This document shows, piece by piece, positions 1-6,842 of a stretch of 9,240 bases of DNA. Made by a program: the position numbers and the translations under genes. This stretch comes from a bacterium (lineage in GTDB: Bacteria; Zixibacteria; MSB-5A5; GN15; FEB-12): assembly GCA_030640905.1 (NCBI GenBank), contig DAOWIM010000230.1, positions 1-9,240 of the forward strand. The letters run 5' to 3'. The notes under the pieces are model-generated. The model did not search any database, was not told the origin of the DNA, and saw only the letters and a program-made list of their open reading frames with translations. Position 1 is the first letter of the stretch; every line of letters starts with the position of its first letter.

Positions 1-581
1 AAGTCGTAGCGCCCGTTATAGCCGGCAAGCGCGTTCTCGAAATTGCATGCGGTACTGGAAACTGGACACAAGTTCTGGCGAAGCGCGCCCAATCCGTGGC
101 AGCAATCGATAGCAGTGTCAAATCTCTGGAAATAGCCAGACAGAAGGTAGGCCGTCACAGTAATGTATCGCTGGCTCAATGCGATGCATACGATCTGAGT
201 AAAGTCGCTGGTTCCTTTGATGTGCTGTTCGCGGCTGACTGGTGGTCTCACATACCGATGGGCATGCTTCCTGTATTCTTGGAATCAATCAACAATAGAC
301 TTAAACCGGAATCGAAGGCCATCTTCCTCGATATGTCGATGCGCGAATATTTCAGACGGGAATCATGTTATTACGATTCCGACAATAATCGCATCAGCCG
401 CCGCAAGCTACCCGATGGATCGGAGTTAGGTGTCGTCAAGAACTTCCCGGACGAGGCCGACCTCCGGCGGATTCTCAGTCCATATGCCGGGAAGGTTGAC
501 TATTATGAATTTGATGCTCTGCACCGGTGGATGATCGTTTTCACACCTAAGCCGGGTAGCTTCGTAGGTCGAAACCCCTGA
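1..581 (+). CDS. Class I SAM-dependent methyltransferase, C-terminal part (5' end outside window)
   Basis: The reading frame is open from the first full codon at base 3 to the TGA at 579-581 (192 codons), so the gene starts upstream. The GTG at 96 is internal, because it would remove the SAM-binding motif. Motif I of the Rossmann methyltransferase fold is visible as VLEIACGTGNW (about residues 11-21 of the visible part), with the acidic end of strand beta2 in VAAID (D36). A motif II-like CDAYDL lies near residue 60, followed by FDVLFAADWWSH and a later strand AIFLDMS. Such enzymes transfer a methyl group from S-adenosylmethionine; nothing here shows whether the substrate is a small molecule, lipid or protein. 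The family-like part appears to end around WMIVFTPK. The last residues and the stop lie in or beside a palindromic repeat (568-613), so the natural C-terminus may have been replaced. The fold is well supported; the substrate is unknown. Confidence 0.85.
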   Translation, partial: VVAPVIAGKRVLEIACGTGNWTQVLAKRAQSVAAIDSSVKSLEIARQKVGRHSNVSLAQCDAYDLSKVAGSFDVLFAADWWSHIPMGMLPVFLESINNRLKPESKAIFLDMSMREYFRRESCYYDSDNNRISRRKLPDGSELGVVKNFPDEADLRRILSPYAGKVDYYEFDALHRWMIVFTPKPGSFVGRNP

Positions 582-613
582 GCCACGAGCGTTGCTCGAG
601 GCGTGGTTTCGAC
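568..613. repeat. Long imperfect palindrome (hairpin repeat) over the methyltransferase stop codon
   Basis: The outer arms GTCGAAACC (568-576) and GGTTTCGAC (605-613) are exact reverse complements. An inner stem CGAGC / GCTCG surrounds a short GTT loop near the centre. The stop codon of the upstream gene (579-581) lies inside the left arm region. No poly-T tract follows, so it is not a standard intrinsic terminator. Its structure is like REP-type intergenic palindromes or short non-autonomous elements. Whether it is repeated elsewhere in the genome cannot be seen from this window. Confidence 0.7.
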
Positions 614-639
614 ACAGGCAAACTCACGGCAGATGTGGA

Positions 640-653
640 CCCGCCGCGGCGGG
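640..653. repeat. GC-only 14-bp perfect palindrome
   Basis: CCCGCCGCGGCGGG reads the same on both strands. It lies 27 bases after the 568-613 hairpin and probably belongs to the same composite intergenic repeat (about 568-665). The motif CGGCGGGCC (647-655) recurs in inverted orientation inside the element between rnc and etfB (7664-7672), which hints at a shared repeat family. With this base composition, chance is a real alternative. Confidence 0.5.
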
Positions 654-744
654 CCAGACACAGTTTTACGCGCGGGTTAGTCTGATTCCAGATCGGGCGC
701 AAATGCCGTCCACTATCGCCCTTCCCGTAAATCGACGCAACCCC

Positions 745-773
745 TTGACATATAACCCGTTACGCCGAGTATT
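745..773 (+). promoter_or_regulatory. Possible distal sigma70-type promoter of the yceD-rnc operon
   Basis: A perfect -35 hexamer TTGACA (745-750) is followed after 17 bases by AGTATT (768-773), a poor -10 box. Transcription would begin near 780 and give a leader of about 35 nt before the yceD ATG. It is weaker in its -10 than the proximal promoter 34 bp downstream, and it is called only from sequence resemblance. Confidence 0.4.
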
Positions 774-778
774 AGTTC

Positions 779-807
779 TTGACTTTTGGGGCGCTTTTGG
801 CTATAGT
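779..807 (+). promoter_or_regulatory. Proximal sigma70-type promoter of the yceD-rnc operon, abutting the start codon
   Basis: TTGACT (779-784), a 17-base spacer and TATAGT (802-807) form a strong match to the -35/-10 consensus, with five of six bases in each box. Only eight bases separate the -10 box from the ATG at 816, so the expected transcription start is at about 814-816. The resulting mRNA would have almost no 5' untranslated region. This is inferred from sequence, without transcript data. Confidence 0.65.
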
Positions 808-815
808 TGCAGGTT

Positions 816-1331
816 ATGATATTGGACCTGAGGTCATATGAAACTTTTCCGGCCAGAATTCTGTTAGAAGCAGAGGACGGCGGTCTGGAAATCGACTACG
901 ATGGTCTTTGCTCGGTGGAGAGTATTAGAGCCGAGTTGACCGCACAGAAGACCGGCGAGGAGTACTTTGTGCAGGGTAAGGTCAGTGCGTCGGTGCGGTT
1001 GGAATGCGCGCGATGCACACAGGAGTTTGCGATGGATGTGAGCAGCGAAGCCGGTTTTATTTTTTGTGCCGAAGATAGCCGCAAGGATGATGGTGATGCG
1101 ACCGACGATGAGGACTATGTCTTTTTTGAAGGTGGCGTGCCGATGGGTGATGTCTCCGATATCGTCCGGCAGGCGATCATCCTTGGGATCGGTCTGATGC
1201 CGCTGTGTGATGCTGATTGCCGAGGAATGTGCCAGACCTGTGGAAAAAATTTGAATAATGATAGTTGTAACTGTAACCAGGGAATAACAGACGAGCGGTG
1301 GGACGACTTACGCAACCTCTCCGACCGCTAA
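816..1331 (+). CDS. yceD: YceD/DUF177 family protein, large-subunit assembly-linked, cysteine-rich
   Basis: This 171-residue protein matches the YceD (DUF177) family, almost always encoded directly before rpmF and implicated in 23S rRNA or large ribosomal subunit maturation; its exact biochemical role is not settled. Visible marks are the CARC pair (C64, C67), the C-terminal run C131, C135, C139, C142 (CDADCRGMCQTCGKNLN), the CNC pair at C151/C153, and the family-like tail DERWDDLRNL. The cysteines look able to bind zinc. A very acidic stretch (DDGDATDDEDY) lies at about 92-101. I chose ATG 816 because MILDLR resembles the usual beginning. The in-frame TTG at 807 overlaps the -10 box of the best promoter. 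There is no proper Shine-Dalgarno sequence, only AGG two bases before ATG. The gene heads the operon, and rpmF follows after 24 bases. Confidence 0.88.
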   Translation: MILDLRSYETFPARILLEAEDGGLEIDYDGLCSVESIRAELTAQKTGEEYFVQGKVSASVRLECARCTQEFAMDVSSEAGFIFCAEDSRKDDGDATDDEDYVFFEGGVPMGDVSDIVRQAIILGIGLMPLCDADCRGMCQTCGKNLNNDSCNCNQGITDERWDDLRNLSDR

Positions 1332-1355
1332 CAGAATAACGATAAGGACCAAAAC

Positions 1356-1541
1356 ATGCCGCTTCCCAAGCGAAGACACTCAAAGACCCGCGGACGCAAA
1401 CGTCGCACACATTACACGGCAACGGCACCGAACGTGTCGGAATGCCCGCACTGCCACCAGTCGCGTTTGCCGCATCACATTTGTCCGTACTGCGGTTTCT
1501 ACAACGGCAGACAAATCATTTCACCTAAGTCAGAGGCATAG
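1356..1541 (+). CDS. rpmF: 50S ribosomal protein L32 (bL32), zinc-binding type
   Basis: This 61-residue protein is bL32 of the large ribosomal subunit. The N-terminus MPLPKRRHSKTRGRKRRTH is the family's basic signature. Two CxxC pairs (C31/C34 and C44/C47) in CPHC ... CPYC form the zinc ribbon of the cysteine-containing L32 version. AAGGA at 1344-1348, seven bases before the ATG, is a good ribosome binding site. The gene sits between yceD and plsX, the standard bacterial arrangement, and is presumably co-transcribed with both. Its tail of about 13 residues after CGFYNGRQ is slightly long but not remarkable. Because it keeps its zinc ligands, it may be subject to the zinc-dependent paralogue replacement known in some bacteria; no second copy is visible here. 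Confidence 0.97.
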   Translation: MPLPKRRHSKTRGRKRRTHYTATAPNVSECPHCHQSRLPHHICPYCGFYNGRQIISPKSEA

Positions 1542-1573
1542 CCAACCTTCCAGAGTTTCCCGGACATATTAAG

Positions 1574-1578
1574 AAGGA
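1574..1578 (+). promoter_or_regulatory. Ribosome binding site deciding the TTG start of plsX
   Basis: AAGGA lies six bases before TTG 1585. No ATG lies in frame until the codon of DVMGSD, which is in the conserved core, so this site supports the non-ATG start. Confidence 0.75.
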
Positions 1579-1584
1579 ACTTTA

Positions 1585-2685
1585 TTGAGCACTGCCGCTG
1601 AAAACAAATCAACTGTCGTTCTCGATGTCATGGGCTCTGACCGTGGCTTCGAGGCGGTAGTGAATGGTGGTCTGATCGCCGCCCGCCGGTACGGCAAGTC
1701 ACTTCAGGTCGTATTTGTAGGTCGCGAAGAGAACATCCGTGCCGTGCTCTCGGCGCAAACTGAATTGCCGGACAATATCGAAGTCCAGCATGCTGAGAGC
1801 GAAGTACCGATGCATATCCCCGCCACCGATGGTGTCAAGATGCGCGACAGCTCAATTGCGGTTGGCCTCAAGCTCATCAAGTCGGGACAGGCCGATGCTT
1901 TTGTGTCACCGGGCAACACCGGCGCTGTGATGGCTTCCGCACTACTGACACTGGGACGGATTGAGGGAGTCAGCCGTCCGGCTATTGCCGCTCTTTTCCC
2001 GACCTCGGCCGGTCGTCATACGCTGGTACTCGATGTTGGGGCCAACGCCGACTGCAAGCCTCAGCACCTGGCACAGTTTGCCGTGATGGGATCAGTTCTT
2101 TCCTCGACCATTTTCGATCTCGAAGCACCCCGTGTCGGTTTGATTTCAATCGGTGAAGAACGCAGCAAGGGCAATGAACTGATTTTCAACGCACAGAAGA
2201 TGCTCAAAGATTCTAAAATAAATTTCGTTGGCAACATCGAAGGTCGCGACATTCTCTCCGGCACGATTGACGTAGCCGTGACCGACGGGTTTACCGGAAA
2301 TATTCTCTTGAAATTAGCCGAATCGATTCAGCCGATGCTGGTCAAGTCGGTCAACCGGCAAATCCAAACCAACATTTTCTCGCGCATAGGAGTCATGCTG
2401 CTGCTGCCTTTCATGAAGCGGATGCGCGGCGCTTTTGACTATGCCGAATCGGGAGGTGCACCACTTCTGGGCGTCAACGGGACGGTCATCATCGCCCACG
2501 GCTCCTCCAGCGCCCGTGCTATCGACAACGCGGTTGGCGCGGCCTATGAGATGGCATCAAGGAAGATCAACGACATCATATGCGAGGAACTGAAAACTAA
2601 TCAACTTGGAAGGAACAATGGCGCCTCAGTTAAAAGCCAGAATAATCGGGACCGGGTCGTTCACACCTCAACGTCGGATGACTAA
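1585..2685 (+). CDS. plsX: Phosphate acyltransferase PlsX (acyl-ACP:phosphate)
   Basis: PlsX converts acyl-ACP and phosphate into acyl-phosphate, the donor used by PlsY to make lysophosphatidic acid; it is a peripheral membrane enzyme linking fatty acid and phospholipid synthesis. Visible family motifs are LDVMGSD (13-19), SPGNTGA (108-114), RPAIAA (131-136), LDVGAN (149-154), ISIGEE (187-192) and VTDGFTGN (232-239). The TTG start has a well-placed AAGGA. The length of 366 residues exceeds the usual 330-350. The extra residues are a polar tail after about residue 340 (LGRNNGASVKSQNNRDRV and onwards) with no family features. Its last 68 nt overlap the start of fabH in another frame, so the tail is probably a consequence of a lost stop codon. 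The gene follows rpmF by 43 bases and is co-oriented with the fab genes. Confidence 0.95.
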   Translation: MSTAAENKSTVVLDVMGSDRGFEAVVNGGLIAARRYGKSLQVVFVGREENIRAVLSAQTELPDNIEVQHAESEVPMHIPATDGVKMRDSSIAVGLKLIKSGQADAFVSPGNTGAVMASALLTLGRIEGVSRPAIAALFPTSAGRHTLVLDVGANADCKPQHLAQFAVMGSVLSSTIFDLEAPRVGLISIGEERSKGNELIFNAQKMLKDSKINFVGNIEGRDILSGTIDVAVTDGFTGNILLKLAESIQPMLVKSVNRQIQTNIFSRIGVMLLLPFMKRMRGAFDYAESGGAPLLGVNGTVIIAHGSSSARAIDNAVGAAYEMASRKINDIICEELKTNQLGRNNGASVKSQNNRDRVVHTSTSDD

Positions 2686-3607
2686 TGCCGACTTCGAGAA
2701 GTTGGTCGATACCTCGGATGAATGGATAACGTCACGCACTGGCATCAAAGAACGCCGGATTGCCGATGACGACACCGCAACATCTGACATGGCTGTCCAG
2801 GCCTGTCAACGAGCGCTTGATATGGCAGGATGTGCCAAAGAGGAAATTGATCTGCTCATTCTGGGCACGGTGACGCCGGACTATCGGCTGCCATCGACGG
2901 CGTGTGTGGTTCAGGAAAAAATGGGTCTGCCCAACGCTGCGGCCTTTGATGTTGTTGCCGCCTGTACCGGTTTCATAAACGGTCTTTCGATAGCTAATTC
3001 ATTTATCAAGGCCGGTATTCACAAGAAAATTCTTGCCGTTGGCGTTGAGAGACTCTCATCGTTTACCAACTACGAAGACCGCAACACCTGTGTGCTCTTC
3101 GGCGATGCTGCCGGCGCGGCTGTTGTCAGCGCTGAAGAAGGTGATAGCGGTATCGTTTCTACTTTTCTTAAGTCCGACGGTCGCATGAGAGAGTTTCTCT
3201 GGTCGAAGGTTGGTGGAACGCTGCATCCTCACACACCAGACTATACTTACGATGGCACGGACAAGATCATGATGACTGGATCGGACGTTTTCAAGGTGGC
3301 AGTACGTGAAATGGCCAATGCCTCTCGCCACGTTCTGGATCAAGCCGGAATTGATGCTTCCGATGTCACGCTGGTGATACCTCATCAGGCTAACATTCGG
3401 ATTATCGAAGCGTTGGCCAAGCGACTCAAAGTCGGCATGGATAAAGTTTTTCTCAATATACACAAGTTCGGGAATACATCGTCGGCATCGGTACCGCTGG
3501 CTCTGGACGAAGCTAATCGCGAGGGAAAATTCAAAGAGGGTGACTACGTTCTTATGGTTGCTTTCGGCGGAGGATTGATCTGGGGTTCAGCCCTTGTCAA
3601 ATGGTAA
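2618..3607 (+). CDS. fabH: Beta-ketoacyl-ACP synthase III (FabH)
   Basis: FabH condenses an acyl-CoA primer, typically acetyl-CoA or a branched starter, with malonyl-ACP to begin fatty acid synthesis in the cytoplasm. The thiolase-fold triad is complete: C116 in VAACTGF, H256 in IPHQANIRII and N286 in KFGNTSSAS, counted from ATG 2618 (329 residues). SDEWITSRTGIKERRIA near the N-terminus and LFGDAAGAAV are further family signatures. I chose ATG 2618 because GGAAGGA lies just upstream and the protein begins in the usual place. The in-frame TTG at 2606 lacks such a site. The start lies 68 bp inside plsX, so translation is probably coupled. Primer preference (straight or branched) cannot be read with confidence from sequence alone. 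Confidence 0.96.
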   Translation: MAPQLKARIIGTGSFTPQRRMTNADFEKLVDTSDEWITSRTGIKERRIADDDTATSDMAVQACQRALDMAGCAKEEIDLLILGTVTPDYRLPSTACVVQEKMGLPNAAAFDVVAACTGFINGLSIANSFIKAGIHKKILAVGVERLSSFTNYEDRNTCVLFGDAAGAAVVSAEEGDSGIVSTFLKSDGRMREFLWSKVGGTLHPHTPDYTYDGTDKIMMTGSDVFKVAVREMANASRHVLDQAGIDASDVTLVIPHQANIRIIEALAKRLKVGMDKVFLNIHKFGNTSSASVPLALDEANREGKFKEGDYVLMVAFGGGLIWGSALVKW

Positions 3608-3611
3608 TCTT

Positions 3612-4544
3612 ATGAGCAAAACGGTATTATTTTTCCCCGGACAGGCTTCCCAGTATGTAGGCATGGGTAAGGACCTATTTGATTCATCCGAAGCGGTTCG
3701 GCAGCTCTATAAACTTGCCTCCGAAGAAATCGGTGCCGATATCGCTGCCCTTTCATTTGAGGGTCCAGCCGAGGAACTAAAGCGCACTCGCTTCACACAG
3801 CCGGCTATACTCCTGCATTCGCTGGCCGTCCTAACAATCCTCGGCGACAGGCTGCCGAAGTTTGATTTTGCGGCCGGGCATTCGCTCGGCGAGTATGCTG
3901 CTGTGGCGGTGACCGGAGCGATGTCGTTTGAAGACGCCATTAAGGCGGTCGTCCGTCGCGCTTCCCTGATGGAAGAAGCCTGCCAGAACAATCCCGGGAC
4001 GATGGCGGCAATGATCGGCCTGAACCAGCAACAGATCGAAGATGTGTGCAGCAAAGCGACCAAAGGTCTTGTCATTCCCGCCAATTACAACTCTCGCACC
4101 CAGGTTGCTGTTTCCGGCGATCTGCCGGGTGTCGATGAGGCAATCGTGCTGGCCAAAGAGGCCGGCGCCAAACGAGCTATGAAGCTTGAGGTCGGCGGCG
4201 CTTTTCATTCGCCTCTGATGGAATCGGCTGGCGATGCTCTCGGTGAATATCTGGACTCAATTGTGATCAACGATCCCGCCACCCCGGTAGTGGCAAATGT
4301 CACTGGAGAAAAAGTACTCAGCGGTGATGAAATTCGAGCACTATTGAAAACTCAGGTCACCGCGCCGGTAAAATGGGCCCAGACAATGGAATATTTGGTA
4401 CAGAACGGGGTTTCGCACATCATTGAGATCGGCCCCGGAAAAGTCCTCAGTGGACTGGCCAAGCGTGACATGAAACCGGAGAGTCTGATTTCACTTGACA
4501 CGCTGGCTGATATTGAGAAAGTTGTGGAACTTTCGGACGGATAA
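3612..4544 (+). CDS. fabD: Malonyl-CoA:ACP transacylase (FabD)
   Basis: FabD moves malonyl from CoA to the ACP thiol, supplying the extender unit to FabH and FabF. The N-terminal FFPGQASQYVGMG has the oxyanion-hole glutamine (Q11), the nucleophile is S91 in AAGHSLGEYAA, the carboxylate-binding arginine is R116 in VRRAS, and the active-site histidine is H199 in GGAFHSPLM. The motif EIGPGKVLSGL follows near the C-terminus. The length of 310 residues is typical. ATG 3612 gives the customary beginning MSKTVLFFPGQ. An upstream in-frame TTG (3594) lies inside fabH and would only add MSNGNL. There is no clear Shine-Dalgarno sequence. The ATG is four bases after the fabH stop, which suggests translational coupling or re-initiation. 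Confidence 0.96.
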   Translation: MSKTVLFFPGQASQYVGMGKDLFDSSEAVRQLYKLASEEIGADIAALSFEGPAEELKRTRFTQPAILLHSLAVLTILGDRLPKFDFAAGHSLGEYAAVAVTGAMSFEDAIKAVVRRASLMEEACQNNPGTMAAMIGLNQQQIEDVCSKATKGLVIPANYNSRTQVAVSGDLPGVDEAIVLAKEAGAKRAMKLEVGGAFHSPLMESAGDALGEYLDSIVINDPATPVVANVTGEKVLSGDEIRALLKTQVTAPVKWAQTMEYLVQNGVSHIIEIGPGKVLSGLAKRDMKPESLISLDTLADIEKVVELSDG

Positions 4545-4550
4545 AAAACT

Positions 4551-5288
4551 ATGATGTTTGATTTTCAGGACAAGGTTGTTCTGGTAACCGGTTCGGCACG
4601 TGGCATTGGACGCGCAATCGCTGAGAAGTTTGTCGAATTGGGAGCCAAAGTTGTAATCAGTGATCTCAACCAGGAGGCGGTCGAGATAGTAGCCGCCGAA
4701 ATTGGCGACTCAAGCATCGGTGTGGCGGCTAATGTCGTCAAACCGGACGATATCGAGAATCTGCTTGCAAAAACGGTGGAAAAATTTGGCCGAATCGACG
4801 TTCTGGTCAACAATGCCGGTATCACTCGTGACACTCTGATGATGCGAATGAGTGAGGATGATTGGGATCGCGTACTTGACACCAATCTTAAAGGTGCTTT
4901 TCTTGTCACAAAAGCTGCCGCCCGGCTGATGATGAAACAGCGATCTGGTCGTATTGTTAATATCAGCTCGGTGGTTGGGTTGATTGGCAATGCTGGTCAG
5001 GTCAATTATTCATCGTCAAAGGCCGGCCTGATAGGACTTACCAAATCGGCCGCCAAAGAACTGGCTTCACGAGGCGTGACGGTAAATGCCGTCGCTCCCG
5101 GATTTATTGAAACTGATATGACAAAAGCGCTATCGGACACAGCACGCGAAAACCTTCTCTCGGTCGTTCCGGCGAAAAGAACCGGACAACCCGACGATGT
5201 GGCAACTGCGGTTGTGTTTCTGGCTTCGGATGAAGCCGCCTATATTACCGGTGAGGTAATTCGGGTAGATGGCGGCATGGCAATGTAA
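4551..5288 (+). CDS. fabG: 3-oxoacyl-ACP reductase (FabG)
   Basis: FabG reduces 3-oxoacyl-ACP to 3-hydroxyacyl-ACP with NADPH. It is a classical short-chain dehydrogenase of 245 residues. It shows TGSARGIG (13-20) for cofactor binding, NNAG (87-90), the catalytic tetrad N112, S140 (NISSVVG), Y153 and K157 (YSSSK), and PGFIETDM (183-190). VDGGMAM at the C-terminus is typical. Two consecutive ATG codons (4551 and 4554) are possible starts and cannot be told apart from sequence. The spacing from the fabD stop is six bases and no strong Shine-Dalgarno sequence is visible, so translation is probably coupled to fabD. Position between fabD and acpP makes FabG much more likely than another dehydrogenase of this large family. 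Confidence 0.96.
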   Translation: MMFDFQDKVVLVTGSARGIGRAIAEKFVELGAKVVISDLNQEAVEIVAAEIGDSSIGVAANVVKPDDIENLLAKTVEKFGRIDVLVNNAGITRDTLMMRMSEDDWDRVLDTNLKGAFLVTKAAARLMMKQRSGRIVNISSVVGLIGNAGQVNYSSSKAGLIGLTKSAAKELASRGVTVNAVAPGFIETDMTKALSDTARENLLSVVPAKRTGQPDDVATAVVFLASDEAAYITGEVIRVDGGMAM

Positions 5289-5304
5289 TCAAAAGGACAA
5301 ACAT

Positions 5305-5311
5305 AAAGGAG
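5305..5311 (+). promoter_or_regulatory. Strong ribosome binding site of acpP
   Basis: AAAGGAG ends seven bases before the acpP ATG and is the best Shine-Dalgarno match within the operon. This fits the known need for far more ACP than of its partner enzymes; fabD, fabG and rnc have no comparable site. Confidence 0.8.
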
Positions 5312-5318
5312 TATCAAG

Positions 5319-5564
5319 ATGTCAGCAGATGTTGAACAGAAAGTTAAGGATATCATTGTCGAGCAGTTGGGCGTAGAGGCAGCGCAGGTAACCGAAACCG
5401 CCAAATTTGTCGAGGACCTCGGTGCAGATTCTCTGGATACTGTGGAGTTGGTTATGGCTCTGGAGGAAGAGTTCTCTATTGAGATTCCCGATGAAGACGC
5501 TGAGAAAATCAATACCGTTGGCGATGCCGTTAGCTATATCTCCGAACACGGCAACAAGGAATAG
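5319..5564 (+). CDS. acpP: Acyl carrier protein
   Basis: This small acidic protein of 81 residues carries growing acyl chains on a 4'-phosphopantetheine arm. The attachment serine is S38 in LGADSLDTVEL, the universal ACP motif. The surrounding helix II (DTVELVMALEEEF) is acidic, as expected for docking to FabD, FabG, FabF and FabH, and the downstream IPDEDAEKI segment is also typical. It has a strong ribosome binding site and 30-base gaps on each side, looser than the rest of the operon. Location between fabG and fabF identifies it as the housekeeping fatty acid ACP and not a carrier from a secondary pathway. Confidence 0.98.
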   Translation: MSADVEQKVKDIIVEQLGVEAAQVTETAKFVEDLGADSLDTVELVMALEEEFSIEIPDEDAEKINTVGDAVSYISEHGNKE

Positions 5565-5594
5565 AGAGTAATTATTCTTCGCACTGGAAACAGT

Positions 5595-6842
5595 ATGGAC
5601 AAAAGAGCTGTAGTTACAGGTATGGGAGTGGTGACACCTTTGGGCTGCTCCCTTGAAGGCTTTTGGAATGGGCTCCTTGAAGGACGCAGTGGCATCGGTC
5701 CGGTCACTCGTTTCGACACCACAGGCTTCTCGACAACCATCGCCGCCGAGGTGAAAGATTTCGATCCTTCTGAGTATCTCGAAAAGAAGGAACTTCGGCG
5801 TCTGGACCCCTCAGAGCAATATGCAATCGTCGCCAGTGAACGGGCCCTGGAGGACTCCGGTCTCGATTTACAGGCGATCGATCCTGATCGCTGCGGCGTG
5901 ATTATCGGTTCGGGAATCGGCGGTATCTCCACGTTTGAGAAGCAGCATAGTCTGCTGGAAAAATCAGGCCCGGGGCGGATATCACCTTTCTTCATACCGA
6001 TGATGATCATCGATATGTGTGCCGGTCTGGTTTCGATCCGTCACGGTTTTCGCGGACCAAACTACGCCACCGTTTCGGCCTGTTCATCTTCGGCCAATGC
6101 CATTGCCTGCGCTCTCAGGATCATCCAGCGCGGCGAGGCCGATATTATGGTCACCGGCGGAGCCGAGGCTACGATCACTCCCACAGCTCTGGCGGGGTTC
6201 TGTCAGAACCGCGCGCTATCGTGTCGCAACGACGAACCGGAAAAAGCATCTCGCCCGTTTGATATTAATCGCGATGGATTCGTAATGGGCGAGGGTTCGG
6301 CCATCCTGATTCTGGAAGAGTACGAGCGTGCTAAAGCGCGCGGCGCGAAAATCTACGGCGAAGTTCTGGGGGCCGGGATGACTGCCGATGCGCACCACAT
6401 GACAGCGCCGCATCCGGAAGGACTCGGAGCAAAGAGGGCGATGCAGGTTGCTATCGCCGACGCCGGCATTACGCCCGACCAGGTTGATTATGTCAATACT
6501 CACGGCACAGCGACACCGCTGGGTGACACCGCCGAAACAAATGCAATCAAAGATGTCCTCGGCGAGCATGCCTACAAAATCCCCTGCAATTCAACCAAGT
6601 CGATGATCGGTCATTTGCTGGGGGCAGCCGGCGCCATTGAGACGGTTGTCTGTTTCATGTCGATCAGTACCGGGATGGTTCATCCTACTACGAATCTGGA
6701 TGATCAGGACCCGGAATGCGATCTCGATTATGTTGTCAACGAAAAGAGAGAGGCAAAGATTGATTATGCTTTGTCCAATTCATTTGGTTTTGGCGGACAT
6801 AACGTATCACTGCTGGTTGGCAGGGCCGATGGTTCAGCATAG
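5595..6842 (+). CDS. fabF: Beta-ketoacyl-ACP synthase II (FabF)
   Basis: FabF performs the elongating Claisen condensation of acyl-ACP with malonyl-ACP. The Cys-His-His set is complete: C163 in VSACSSSANAI, H303 in NTHGTATPLGD and H340 in KSMIGHLLGAAG, with the conserved lysine K335 just before. The N-terminus AVVTGMGVVTPLG, FDINRDGFVMGEG and the terminal SNSFGFGGHN are family signatures. The length of 415 residues is standard. ATG 5595 has only a weak upstream GGAAA. The TAG stop at 6840-6842 directly abuts the rnc ATG, so the next gene is probably translationally coupled. The full Cys-His-His set argues against a chain-length-factor or decarboxylase-only homologue. It could also serve the role of FabB if none exists elsewhere. 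Confidence 0.97.
   Translation: MDKRAVVTGMGVVTPLGCSLEGFWNGLLEGRSGIGPVTRFDTTGFSTTIAAEVKDFDPSEYLEKKELRRLDPSEQYAIVASERALEDSGLDLQAIDPDRCGVIIGSGIGGISTFEKQHSLLEKSGPGRISPFFIPMMIIDMCAGLVSIRHGFRGPNYATVSACSSSANAIACALRIIQRGEADIMVTGGAEATITPTALAGFCQNRALSCRNDEPEKASRPFDINRDGFVMGEGSAILILEEYERAKARGAKIYGEVLGAGMTADAHHMTAPHPEGLGAKRAMQVAIADAGITPDQVDYVNTHGTATPLGDTAETNAIKDVLGEHAYKIPCNSTKSMIGHLLGAAGAIETVVCFMSISTGMVHPTTNLDDQDPECDLDYVVNEKREAKIDYALSNSFGFGGHNVSLLVGRADGSA

Noticed and set aside
96..581. GTG at 96 as the start of the methyltransferase
   Set aside because: The frame is open upstream and encodes SAM motif I (residues 11-21 of the visible part), so 96 is internal.
807..815. TTG at 807 as the yceD start
   Set aside because: It overlaps the last base of the strongest -10 box and would add MQV before a normal family beginning at 816.
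745..816. FapR-type operator upstream of the fab operon
   Set aside because: I looked for the inverted repeat typical of this fatty acid regulator around the promoters. Only TTAGT-like fragments without symmetry are present.
592..819. Open frame of 75 codons between the methyltransferase gene and yceD
   Set aside because: It runs through the palindromic repeats and both yceD promoters, has no ribosome binding site and no recognisable protein motif.
3056..3463. 135-codon open frame on the minus strand inside fabH
   Set aside because: It is antisense to a complete conserved gene, and its translation shows no protein family features. Other long antisense frames in fabD, fabG and fabF are rejected for the same reason.
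5557..5580. Small AT-rich hairpin (GAATA / TATTC) at the acpP stop
   Set aside because: A five-base AT stem with a nine-base loop is too weak to support a terminator or processing site.
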